Source of the DNA: Reyranella sp.
Lineage (GTDB): Bacteria; Pseudomonadota; Alphaproteobacteria; Reyranellales; Reyranellaceae
Assembly (NCBI GenBank): GCA_021732285.1
Contig: JAKFVH010000109.1
Location: 1 to 35,501 of the forward strand
Direction of reading: 5' to 3'
Length of the DNA: 35,501 bases
Under the pieces are notes generated by a model. That model was not told where the DNA came from and did not search any database. It was given only the letters and a program-made list of their open reading frames with translations. Position numbers and translations under genes: made by a program. Shown one piece after another: positions 8,372 to 16,034 of this stretch. Each line of letters begins with the position of its first letter. Within the stretch, counting starts at the first letter, position 1.

Positions 8372-9095
8372 CGGTCTCGTCCCCGAGATAGGCGCGGATC
8401 ACTTCGGCGTCGGCCAAGACCTCGGTCGGCAGGCCCGAGGCGATCAGGCGGCCGGTGTTCATCACCAGGCAGCGATGGCAGAGCGAGCGGATGGCGTCCA
8501 TCACGTGCTCGACCAGCAGGATGGTGATGCCCTGCCCGCTCAGACCGCGGATCAGGCCGATGCCCTCCTCCAGCTCGGTCGGATTGAGGCCGGCCAACCA
8601 TTCGTCGAGCAGCAGCAGTTCGGGATCGAGCGCGAGTGCGCGGGCGAGTTCCAGGCGCTTCTGGTCGATGTAGGTGAGCTCGCCCGGCAGCGCCTCGCGC
8701 GCGCGGCCGAGGCCGACGCGGTCGAGCAGCGCGTCGGCGTCGGTACGGGCTGCCGTTCCCCAGGCGTTGCGGCGGCCGAAGGCGAGGCCGGTCAGGACGT
8801 TGTCGCGGCAACTGAGCGAGGCGAGCGGGCGCACGAGCTGGAAGGTGCGGGCCATGCCCAGCCGGGCGATGCGATGGGCAGGCTTGCCGGCGATGGCATG
8901 GCCGCGGAAGGCAACGGTGCCCGAGTCGGGCCGCAGCACGCCCGACAGGAGATTGAGCACGGTCGTCTTGCCCGAACCGTTGGGCCCGAGCAGGCCCACG
9001 ATCTCGCCCGCCGCGACCGAGAAGCCGAGGGCATCAACGGCCAAAAGCCCGCCGAAGCGGCGGCTGAGGTTCGTGACCTCGAGCAGCGCGCTCAT
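8364..9095 (-). CDS. livG: Branched-chain amino acid-type ABC transporter ATPase, LivG-like
   Basis: A 243-residue ATPase. Walker A is GPNGSGKTT at 37-45, Walker B LLLLDE near 160-165 and the H-loop reads VEHVMD. Two deviations are visible: the signature reads LTYIDQK (140-146) instead of LSxGxQ, and the residue after the Walker B Glu is Trp (DEWLAGLNP) instead of Pro. LivG proteins often carry degenerate signatures, so this is probably functional. It overlaps livM by 4 bases (ATGA) and livF by 8, indicating tight coupling within one operon. Confidence 0.93.
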   Translation of the reverse strand: MSALLEVTNLSRRFGGLLAVDALGFSVAAGEIVGLLGPNGSGKTTVLNLLSGVLRPDSGTVAFRGHAIAGKPAHRIARLGMARTFQLVRPLASLSCRDNVLTGLAFGRRNAWGTAARTDADALLDRVGLGRAREALPGELTYIDQKRLELARALALDPELLLLDEWLAGLNPTELEEGIGLIRGLSGQGITILLVEHVMDAIRSLCHRCLVMNTGRLIASGLPTEVLADAEVIRAYLGDETDA

Positions 9096-10009
9096 GCGGG
9101 CTTCCTCACGGCGCCCTCGACCAGACCGGCGATGCCGCGTGGTATAAGGTAGACGATCACGATGAAGACCAGGCCCACCATGATGCTGAAGTGGTTGGGG
9201 AAGCGGGCCAGCAGGTATTCGAACAGCAGCGCCAGCGGCACCACGCCCAGCACGGGGCCGTAGAGCCGGTGCACGCCGCCCAGCAGGGCCATGATCAGGA
9301 CGGTGAAGGAGATCACCGGATTGAAGGCGATGGCGGGATCGATGTAGGTCCAGCGCGGCGCCATGATGGCGCCGGTCAAGGTCATGAACACGGTGCTGAG
9401 CACGAACAGCGCGACCTTGGCGCGCGTGGCGTCGATGCCGGAATGGCGCGCCACGGTCTCGTCGTCGCCGATGGCGCGGAGCGCTAGGCCAAGCCGCGAG
9501 CGGCCGATCCAGAAGCCGATGGCGAACACCAGGACGGCCAGTGCCAGGAGCTGCCAGTAAATCTGCGCCGCCGTGATGTCGGCGAAGACGTAGCGGCCCA
9601 GCGTGCGGGTCTTGTTGACCTCGAACCAGGTGACGAGCTGGCGGACCAGCTCGGCGAGACCGAAGCTGAAGATCACGAAGTAGACGCCGCTCAGCCGCAA
9701 GGTCGAGAGGCCGACGATGGCCGCCACGACGATGCTGACGGCAGTGGCGATCAGCAGGACCAGTGGCCAGGCCAAGCTTTCGACAAAGACGGCCGTGGTG
9801 TAGGCGCCGATGCCGAAGAACGCCACGGTCGCCAGCGAGACGTAGCGCGTGGGGCCGGAGAACAGGCTCCAGGCAGTCGCCAGCACCGTGTAGCTCACGA
9901 TGTTGATGGCGAGCGACAGGCCGTAGTCGCCCAGCATCAGGGGCACGCAGGCGAGCACGGCGACCGCGACGGCAGCGAGGGCGATACCGAGCATCTCGCG
10001 GCCGCTCAT
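9092..10009 (-). CDS. livM: Branched-chain amino acid-type ABC permease, LivM-like
   Basis: A 305-residue polytopic membrane protein with about eight or nine hydrophobic segments. The cytoplasmic loop AIGDDETVARHSGID, characteristic of LivM where it meets the ATPases, is present, as is the N-terminal block TRYVSLATVAFFGIGAY. The C-terminal YLIPRGIAGL stretch is also family-typical. The gene overlaps livH and livG by 4 bases each. It forms the translocation pore with LivH. The substrate is not predictable from the sequence. Confidence 0.93.
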   Translation of the reverse strand: MSGREMLGIALAAVAVAVLACVPLMLGDYGLSLAINIVSYTVLATAWSLFSGPTRYVSLATVAFFGIGAYTTAVFVESLAWPLVLLIATAVSIVVAAIVGLSTLRLSGVYFVIFSFGLAELVRQLVTWFEVNKTRTLGRYVFADITAAQIYWQLLALAVLVFAIGFWIGRSRLGLALRAIGDDETVARHSGIDATRAKVALFVLSTVFMTLTGAIMAPRWTYIDPAIAFNPVISFTVLIMALLGGVHRLYGPVLGVVPLALLFEYLLARFPNHFSIMVGLVFIVIVYLIPRGIAGLVEGAVRKPA

Positions 10010-10878
10010 CGGCTGCTCCGGCCTAAAATGCCTTGCGGGCGCACCAGCAGCACCAGCAGGAAGATGGCGTAGGTGGCGGCAAGCGTGAGGCCGGGATCGA
10101 CGAACACCGCGACATAGTTCTCGACCAGGCCGAGGATCAGGCCAGCGATGAGCGCGCCCAGAAGGTTGCCGACGCCGCCCATGATGACGACGACCAGCGC
10201 CTTGAGGGTGAACACCACACCCAGGTTGGCGTTGAAGGTGAGGAACATCGACACCAGCACACCCGCCGCCGCGACCAGCGCGCCGCCGAGCGCAAAGGCC
10301 AAGGCCGAGGCCGTGCGCACATCGATGGCGACGAGCTGGGCCGCCACCGGATCGACGGCGACGGCGCGCACGGCCGTGCCGATACGGGTACGCGTCAGGC
10401 CGAGATAGAGGCCAAGCCCGATCGCGACGGCCAGCAGCAGCGCCAGCAGGCGGTTGGCCGCCACCGTGGCGCCCGCGATCTTGAGCGGCACGGCCAGGAA
10501 GGAGTAGCTGAAATAGGCGCCGCCGAAGAGCGCCAGCATCACGCCCTGGATGACGAACAGCAGGCCGAAGGTTGCGAGGATGCTGTCGACCTCGAGCGCG
10601 TCACGTGTCTTGGCGCGACTGACCAGGGGCTGCACCAGGATGCGGTAGATGGCGTAGCTCAGCGCGAACGCTATCGGCGGCACGACGACCAGGCCGATCA
10701 ACGGATTGATCGCGAGGCCCGAGTAGAACCACAGGGCGGCAAAGGCCGCGGCGATCAGAAGCTCGCCGTAGGAGAGGTTCATGATGCGGGCGACGCCGTA
10801 CTGCAGCGTCAGCCCCATGGCGACCAGCGCGTACATGCCGCCCAAGGTCACGCCTGAAAGCGTCACTTCGAACAGCAT
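10006..10878 (-). CDS. livH: Branched-chain amino acid-type ABC permease, LivH-like
   Basis: A 290-residue permease with about eight hydrophobic segments. The N-terminal SGVTLGGMYALVAMGLTLQYG and the NLSYGELL block are LivH signatures, the AVAVDPVAAQLVAID loop is the coupling region, and VVIMGGVGNLLGA near the C-terminus is family-typical. It is the first permease gene after livK but is separated from it by 199 bases occupied by a nested palindrome, whereas all downstream liv genes overlap. That layout would allow livK to be expressed more strongly than the membrane components. Confidence 0.93.
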   Translation of the reverse strand: MLFEVTLSGVTLGGMYALVAMGLTLQYGVARIMNLSYGELLIAAAFAALWFYSGLAINPLIGLVVVPPIAFALSYAIYRILVQPLVSRAKTRDALEVDSILATFGLLFVIQGVMLALFGGAYFSYSFLAVPLKIAGATVAANRLLALLLAVAIGLGLYLGLTRTRIGTAVRAVAVDPVAAQLVAIDVRTASALAFALGGALVAAAGVLVSMFLTFNANLGVVFTLKALVVVIMGGVGNLLGALIAGLILGLVENYVAVFVDPGLTLAATYAIFLLVLLVRPQGILGRSSR

Positions 10879-10895
10879 GTATCCTCACTCATACG

Positions 10896-11068
10896 CTGGG
10901 GGCGCGCCACTCCGTGGCGCTTCCTCCCCACGCAACGCGTGGGGAGGGGTCCGCGAAGCGGACGGAGGGGTCATGGTCTTCCGATGACAGTCATGCCCCC
11001 TCCGTCGTCGTATGACGACGACACCTCGCCAACTTCGTTGGGGAGGAAGCGCCACGGAGTGGCGCGCT
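10896..11068. repeat. Nested palindrome: class B element inside a class A element
   Basis: Fills the livK-livH gap. The outer arms 10902-10929 and 11040-11067 are a perfect 28-base inverted repeat (GCGCGCCACTCCGTGGCGCT and onward). The class A part of each arm is itself a small hairpin. Inside lies a class B element: CCTCCCCACGC-AAC-GCGTGGGGAGG (10923-10947), then GTCCGC/GCGGAC, then a GGGGTCATG-type centre and CCCCCTCCG. The class A and class B sequences share the CTTCCTCCCC boundary. A stem this long at the 3' end of livK mRNA could block exonucleases, as REP elements do between malE and malF in E. coli (known case; inference here). Confidence 0.88.
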
Positions 11069-11077
11069 CAGCAAAGA

Positions 11078-12283
11078 TCAGTTCTTCCAGGCGGGCTTGG
11101 GCACCACGGGCGTGCCGACGCCGGCGCGCTGCGGCGCGACGCCTGCGAAGAAGCCGTCCTGCCACTGCCCGATCAGCCAGAAATTGTCCTGCATCATGTT
11201 GTCTACAAGCTTCACCTTGCCCAGCACGGTGTCGAAGGTGCCGGTCTGCAGCTCCTTGATGATGGCGGCACGGTCGATCTTGCCGACGCGCTCGATCGCC
11301 TGCTCCAGCATCTGCAGCGAGGCATAGCCGATCTGGCTGCCCCAGCGGTCGGGGCCGCGCTTGAACATCTCCTCGTGCTTCTTGGCGTAGGCCGCCGTGT
11401 TGGCGTTGTCCTTCGACCAGCCGCCGAGCGACATGATGCCCTCGACGTTGGCGCCGAAGCGCTGGGCGTACATCGGGAAGCCGACACCGACGCCCAGGAA
11501 CATGACCTTGGGGGCGTAGGAGGCGACCTTGCTCTGCTCGGTGAGCGCCATCGTGTCCGGCGGGTACGAGAACGCGACAAAGGTGTCGGCGCCCGAACGC
11601 TGGGCCTCGCCGATCAGCGGCGACAGATCCTGCGTGCCGATCGGATAGCTCTTGTCGTAGGCGAGCTTGAAGCCCGCATCGGTGAAGCCCTTGCGAGCCG
11701 CCTGCGAGAGGTCGATGCCGAAGCCGTCGGAGATCGAGATCATGGCGATGTTGGGCCCGATCTTGCCCTCATCCCGCATCTTCTTGAGCAGCCCGGTCAG
11801 CGCATCGACATACTGCTTGGACGTGCCGAGCAGCCAGAAGCTGTTGGGCCAGCGCTTGGCGAGATCGGGCGCGCGGTCGGTGACGGCGCTGAAGGCGAGC
11901 TGCGGATAGCCGTACTTGTTGAACGCCGGGCCGACCGCGAGGTTGAGGCCGGTGCCCCATGGTGGAAACAACAGGTCGACCTTGTCCTCGGTCACCAGGC
12001 GCTCGACGGCGCGCAGGGCTTCCTCGGAGTTCGAGCGGTCGTCGTATTCGATGACCTCGATGGGCAGGCGCTTGTCGCCGACTTTCAGCCCGCCCTTGGC
12101 CATCACGTCCTTCACCCACATCTCGTAGTTGGGGATCTGGGTGATGCTGGCGCCGCCGGCATTGGGGCCGGTCTTGGAGATGGCGTAGCCGATCTTGACC
12201 TTGTCCTGCGCCGACGCCGGCAGGGCGAAGGCAAGCGCTGCGACGGCCGTGGCCGTGAGCAGGCGCAATCCGAGTCCGATCAT
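11078..12283 (-). CDS. livK: Periplasmic amino-acid/organic acid-binding protein, LivK-like
   Basis: A 401-residue type I periplasmic binding protein (Peripla_BP_6 class). An ATG at 12289 is also in frame, but the only Shine-Dalgarno, AGAGGGG, abuts that codon and stands 6 bases before the ATG at 12283, so the latter is preferred. The signal peptide ends near ALPASAQ (cleavage about residue 25). The mature start VKIGYAISKTGPNAGG and the NSEEALRAVERLV stretch are typical of LivK relatives that bind aromatic or other carboxylates. It is the first gene of the liv-SDR-cupin-CmcJ unit, behind a promoter with two operator-like inverted repeats. The ligand is unknown. Confidence 0.9.
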   Translation of the reverse strand: MIGLGLRLLTATAVAALAFALPASAQDKVKIGYAISKTGPNAGGASITQIPNYEMWVKDVMAKGGLKVGDKRLPIEVIEYDDRSNSEEALRAVERLVTEDKVDLLFPPWGTGLNLAVGPAFNKYGYPQLAFSAVTDRAPDLAKRWPNSFWLLGTSKQYVDALTGLLKKMRDEGKIGPNIAMISISDGFGIDLSQAARKGFTDAGFKLAYDKSYPIGTQDLSPLIGEAQRSGADTFVAFSYPPDTMALTEQSKVASYAPKVMFLGVGVGFPMYAQRFGANVEGIMSLGGWSKDNANTAAYAKKHEEMFKRGPDRWGSQIGYASLQMLEQAIERVGKIDRAAIIKELQTGTFDTVLGKVKLVDNMMQDNFWLIGQWQDGFFAGVAPQRAGVGTPVVPKPAWKN

Positions 12284-12354
12284 GGGCATCCCCTCTTGAA
12301 GCGTTTCTTCCCGGTACGTCTTTGTTTTCGGGGTCGGGTTGTGCCCAACCTCGT

Positions 12355-12406
12355 TCTAGAACGCTTCTAGATTATATTGTTGGGGGACCAAATCAATTCC
12401 GATTTG
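12355..12406 (-). promoter_or_regulatory. livK promoter with two inverted-repeat operator candidates
   Basis: On the minus strand a perfect TATAAT lies at 12376-12371. It overlaps by one base the inverted repeat TCTAGAA-CGC-TTCTAGA (12355-12371; 7-base arms, 3-base spacer), which would cover the start of transcription, the position of a repressor site. Upstream, CAAATC-AATTCC-GATTTG (12389-12406) is a second inverted repeat lying over the -35 region. No good -35 hexamer sits 17 bases from the -10; the nearest is TTGATT at 14 bases. The arrangement suggests substrate-responsive control by a regulator not encoded in the window. Confidence 0.5.
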
Positions 12407-12413
12407 AGGGAAG

Positions 12414-13445
12414 TTACTCCGGCTTGAGGCCGGCGGCTTCGGCGACGGCCGCCAGACGCTCGCGTTCGGCGGCGACCAGGGAGGCGAATGCTTCCGGCCC
12501 GAGGTCCCAGGGCTGAGCGCCGAGCGCGGTCAACCGGTCGCGAAATGCCGCCGATGCGACAGCCCTGCGGACGGCTTCGGCCAAGCGGTCCCGCACGGCC
12601 AGTGGCGTGCCGCGCGGGGCGGCGATGCCCCACCACGGCACCCAGGCCACGGTCGGCAGGCCTGCCTCGGCCATGCTTGGCACGTCGGGGAGCGCTGAGG
12701 ACCGGTTGGCGCCGGCGACGCCCAGTCCCATAAGTGCGCCGTCGCGAATGTGCGCCGCCGCGGTCTGGACCGACAGGAACGATGCCTGCACGCGATTGAC
12801 GAGGAGGTCCTGCAACATGTCGGGATCGCCGCGATAGCCCACGGCGGTGGCCTTCGTTCCGGTGGCACGCATCAGCAGGGCAAAGTTGAGCTGTGAACTC
12901 GTGCCCGGGCCGGACAAGGCGTAGGCGATCCTGTCCCCCGACTGGCGCAGCAGGCTCACGAAGCTTGTAACGTCCGACACGCCCAGCGCCTTGGGCACGC
13001 AGAGCACCGGCGGCGCTTCGGCGACCATGGCAACGGGTTGGAAATCGACGAAGGGATCGAACGACAGGCCCCGCCGCACCATGGGCTGCAGCAGGATGCC
13101 GGACGGCAGCATGAACAGCACGTGCCCATCGGCCGGCGCGTTGACAACCGCCTCGGCGGCAATGGCGCCGCCGGCACCGGACCGATTCTCGACCAGGATC
13201 GGCTGGCCCAGCGTATCGCCGATCGCCTGCGCCAATGCGCGTGCCGGGATGTCCGAAGAACCACCCGGCGGGAACCCGACCAGTAGTCGTATCGGTTGCC
13301 TGGGCCACGGCGCCTGCGCGTTGGCTTGGCGCAGCGTAACCATGGTGAGCGACGCGCCGACGACGCGTCGGCGGCGGAGATAGCCTAGAGCGGCATGGAC
13401 ACGGGGCAGCCGGCGCGACGGCACGGCCCGGAGCGGTTGAGGCAT
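12414..13445 (-). CDS. Bug/TctC-family solute-binding protein
   Basis: A 343-residue TctC-type receptor with an unusually long, Arg-rich N-terminus (RRRRVVGASLTMVTLRQANA), compatible with a Tat or long Sec signal and cleavage near ANAQA. The mature part has PWPRQPIRLLVGFPPGGSSD (the ligand-carboxylate loop), the VENRSGAGG segment and GTSSQLNF, all family hallmarks. GGAAGG precedes the start. It lies 128 bases downstream of the Fe-alcohol dehydrogenase on the same strand and upstream of the livK promoter. It has no TctAB partner in the window. An internal ATG at the hydrophobic core cannot be excluded but would shorten the signal. Confidence 0.87.
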   Translation of the reverse strand: MPQPLRAVPSRRLPRVHAALGYLRRRRVVGASLTMVTLRQANAQAPWPRQPIRLLVGFPPGGSSDIPARALAQAIGDTLGQPILVENRSGAGGAIAAEAVVNAPADGHVLFMLPSGILLQPMVRRGLSFDPFVDFQPVAMVAEAPPVLCVPKALGVSDVTSFVSLLRQSGDRIAYALSGPGTSSQLNFALLMRATGTKATAVGYRGDPDMLQDLLVNRVQASFLSVQTAAAHIRDGALMGLGVAGANRSSALPDVPSMAEAGLPTVAWVPWWGIAAPRGTPLAVRDRLAEAVRRAVASAAFRDRLTALGAQPWDLGPEAFASLVAAERERLAAVAEAAGLKPE

Positions 13446-13573
13446 GAAGCACCTTCCGTCAAAACGTTGGATGTCCGGATGTGCCTCGCGCCTTAATGGT
13501 TATTGAGCTTGCGAGACACCCGAGCATAAACGCAATTTCAGCGCGATGTCCAGTTGGCGCTCGCGCCAGACGA

Positions 13574-14749
13574 TCACGCCGCCAGGTCGAGAATCTCCAT
13601 CACTTGGTCCGGCTCTTTGATAGGCCGCGGATTGTTGAGCACGGCGCGGTCGTGCATCGACTTCTCAGCGATCTCTCGGAAGCGGTCGCGGCCCACGCCG
13701 ACGTCGCTCAGTCGTCCCGGCAGCCCGAGCGACTTCACCAGGCCGGCGACCAAGTCGGCGGCCGGCACGTCGGGCTTGCCAAAAGCGTCGCTCACCCGGC
13801 TCTGGCGCTCGGCGTTGGCCGGCAGGTTCCAGCGCAGCACCGAGGGCAGCATCACGCAGGAGGTGTGGCCGTGCGGCACGTGGCAGGCCGCACCCAGCAC
13901 GTGGCCGATGCCGTGGCTGGCGCCGGTGCCGACGCCCGAAGTGCCGGCACCGATCGACAGCCACATGCCGAACTGAAGGTCGAGCCGCGTCGGCATGTCG
14001 TCGGGCTTTGACGCATGGGCCGGCAGCGCCTTGGTCAGGAGCCGTAGCGCTTCGGTCGCCGTGCCCAGCACGAAGGGATGCGCCTGCTGCGAGCACAGCC
14101 GCTCGACGGCATGGTCGACCGCCTTGATGCCGGTCGACAGCATCAGGTCCATCGGCGTGGCGAGCGTCGCCGCCGGATCAAGCACGATGACGCGCGGCAC
14201 GATCAGGCGATGGCCGAAGCTCTCCTTGATGCCGTGCCGCGGATCGCTGATGCCGGCGAAGGGATTGAACTCCGCCGCCGACAGCGTGGTCGGCACGGCG
14301 ATCATGCGGACGGCGTCGGCCGTCGGCCTGATCGCCTCGGAGGGCGGCGCCGTGCCTTCCTTCGGCTTGCCGGCGCGATAGAGATCGAGAGCCTCGATGG
14401 TCATCGCGCCTTGCCACAGCGCAATCAGCATGACCTTGGTGGCGTCGATCACCGAGCCGCCGCCGACGGCAACGATGAGATCGGCGCCGACTTCGCGCGC
14501 GAGCTTCGCCCCTTCGATCACGCAGGGCCGCGGCGAATGGGCGGTGATGCCGGAATAGACTCCGACATAGCGATCCCCGAGATCGCGGATGACGTCGGCC
14601 AGCAGCGCGCTCTGCGCCACCGATCTAGAAGTCGTGACGAACACGCGCTTGGCGCCCAGTCGCTCGGCTTCAGCGCGCAACGCCGGCCCGGCCGGCTTGC
14701 CGTAGACGACGCGCTCGATGTCTTGATGGCCGTGAATTCCGCTCAGCAT
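13574..14749 (-). CDS. Iron-type alcohol dehydrogenase / maleylacetate reductase-like
   Basis: A 391-residue group III dehydrogenase; the start at 14749 is favoured over 14785 because GAGAGG lies 5 bases upstream. The NAD-binding VGGGSVID is at 95-102. Metal-site histidines are visible at 213 (DHAVE), 279 and 283 (SHGIGH) and 293/295 (PHGHT). The Asp of the usual D-x-x-x-H ligand pair is replaced by Lys209 (GIKAVDH), with an Asp at 212 instead, so a metal-independent mechanism as in maleylacetate reductases is possible. It diverges from the CoA-transferase gene. Oxidation of an alcohol or reduction of a keto acid is inferred from family. Confidence 0.85.
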   Translation of the reverse strand: MLSGIHGHQDIERVVYGKPAGPALRAEAERLGAKRVFVTTSRSVAQSALLADVIRDLGDRYVGVYSGITAHSPRPCVIEGAKLAREVGADLIVAVGGGSVIDATKVMLIALWQGAMTIEALDLYRAGKPKEGTAPPSEAIRPTADAVRMIAVPTTLSAAEFNPFAGISDPRHGIKESFGHRLIVPRVIVLDPAATLATPMDLMLSTGIKAVDHAVERLCSQQAHPFVLGTATEALRLLTKALPAHASKPDDMPTRLDLQFGMWLSIGAGTSGVGTGASHGIGHVLGAACHVPHGHTSCVMLPSVLRWNLPANAERQSRVSDAFGKPDVPAADLVAGLVKSLGLPGRLSDVGVGRDRFREIAEKSMHDRAVLNNPRPIKEPDQVMEILDLAA

Positions 14750-14778
14750 GGGGACCTCTCTGCGCTGCCGTGACCGTA

Positions 14779-14805
14779 TCGACACAACGGACCATGGTCT
14801 ATAAC
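14779..14805 (+). promoter_or_regulatory. Candidate promoter and palindrome upstream of the CoA-transferase gene
   Basis: In the 91-base divergent gap, TCGACA (14779-14784) and TATAAC (14800-14805) resemble -35 and -10 boxes, although the 15-base spacing is short. Between them lies the perfect 10-base palindrome GACCATGGTC (14790-14799), placed where a repressor could act on either divergent gene. Weak evidence, from sequence only. Confidence 0.3.
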
Positions 14806-14840
14806 GCCGGCAGCCAAGAGAATCCGAGGAGAGGAACGAG

Positions 14841-16031
14841 ATGCCGGGGGCATTGGAAGGCCTGAAAGTCGTCGATCTGTCGCGCGTGCTGGGCGGGCCG
14901 TACTGCGCCCAGATGCTGGCCGATCACGGCGCCGAGGTGATCAAGATCGAGCCGCCGCAGGGCGACGAGACCCGCCTGTGGGGCCCGCCGTTCGACCAGG
15001 AAGGCATCTCCGCCTACTACGCCGGCATCAACCGCAACAAGCGCACGGTGGCGCTCGACCTCTCGAAGAAAGAAGGCCGCGAGGTCCTTCAGAAGCTGCT
15101 CGAGACGGCCGATGTGCTGATCGAGAACTTCAAGACCGGCACCATGGAGAAATGGGGCATCGGCTATGAGACGCTGTCCAAGCAGTTCCCGCGCCTGATC
15201 CATGCCCGCGTCTCGGGCTTCGGCGCCGACGGGCCGCTGGGCGGTTTCCCGGGCTACGACGCCATGGTGCAGGCCTCGGCCGGCCTGGTCTCGGTCAACG
15301 GCGCGCCCGAGGCAGGGCCGGTGCGCATCGGCGTGCCGGTGGTCGATCTGTCGACCGGCATGAATGCCTGCATGGGAATCCTGATGGCGTTGTACGAGCG
15401 CAATCGCTCGGACAAGGGGCAGTTCGTCGACGCCACGCTGTACGACAGCGCCGTCGCGCTGCATCAGCCGCACGCACCCAACTACCTCATGGCCGGGCTG
15501 AAGCCCAAGCTCTACGGCAACAGCCACGGCAATCTCGCGCCCTACGCCAACTTCCCGACCAAGGGCCGCAACATCGTGATCGGCGCCGGCAATGACGGGC
15601 AGTTCCGCAAGCTGACGCAGATGCTGGGCAAGCCCGAGCTGGCTGACGATCCGCGTTTCAAGACCAACAAGGACCGCGTCGCCCATCGCGAAGCGCTCGA
15701 AGTCGAGTTGCGGGCGCTCACCAAGGACCGCAACGGCGAGGCGTTCGCCAACGAGCTGATGCAGAACGGCGTGCCGTCGGGCGCGGTGATGGAGGTGCCC
15801 GACGTCATGGAGCATCCGCACACCAAGCACCGCAACATGATCTGGGAGAAGGACGGCTGGCGCAACGTCGGCAACCCGGTGAAGCTCTCGCGCACGCCGG
15901 CCAGCCCGCGCAGCAAGCCTAAAACCTTCGGCGCCGATACGCGCAAGGTGCTGGGCGAGGTAGGCTACAGCGCGGCCGAGATCGACAAGCTGCTGGCTTC
16001 GGGCGTGGCTTTCACCGAGATCCGAAAGTAA
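14841..16031 (+). CDS. CaiB/BaiF family (class III) CoA-transferase
   Basis: A 396-residue CoA-transferase. The catalytic aspartate Asp169 is visible in VPVVDLSTG, at the same position as in formyl-CoA transferase. The N-terminal GLKVVDLSRVLGGPYCAQML, the VIKIEPPQGDETR stretch and the NRNKRTVALDL block are family hallmarks. GAGGAGAGGAACGAG precedes the ATG. The SDR gene follows after 3 bases, so the two are co-transcribed. It would activate a carboxylic acid by moving CoA from a donor thioester; with the neighbouring reductase this looks like a beta-oxidation-style route for an imported acid. The substrate is unknown. Confidence 0.92.
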   Translation: MPGALEGLKVVDLSRVLGGPYCAQMLADHGAEVIKIEPPQGDETRLWGPPFDQEGISAYYAGINRNKRTVALDLSKKEGREVLQKLLETADVLIENFKTGTMEKWGIGYETLSKQFPRLIHARVSGFGADGPLGGFPGYDAMVQASAGLVSVNGAPEAGPVRIGVPVVDLSTGMNACMGILMALYERNRSDKGQFVDATLYDSAVALHQPHAPNYLMAGLKPKLYGNSHGNLAPYANFPTKGRNIVIGAGNDGQFRKLTQMLGKPELADDPRFKTNKDRVAHREALEVELRALTKDRNGEAFANELMQNGVPSGAVMEVPDVMEHPHTKHRNMIWEKDGWRNVGNPVKLSRTPASPRSKPKTFGADTRKVLGEVGYSAAEIDKLLASGVAFTEIRK

Positions 16032-16034
16032 CCG

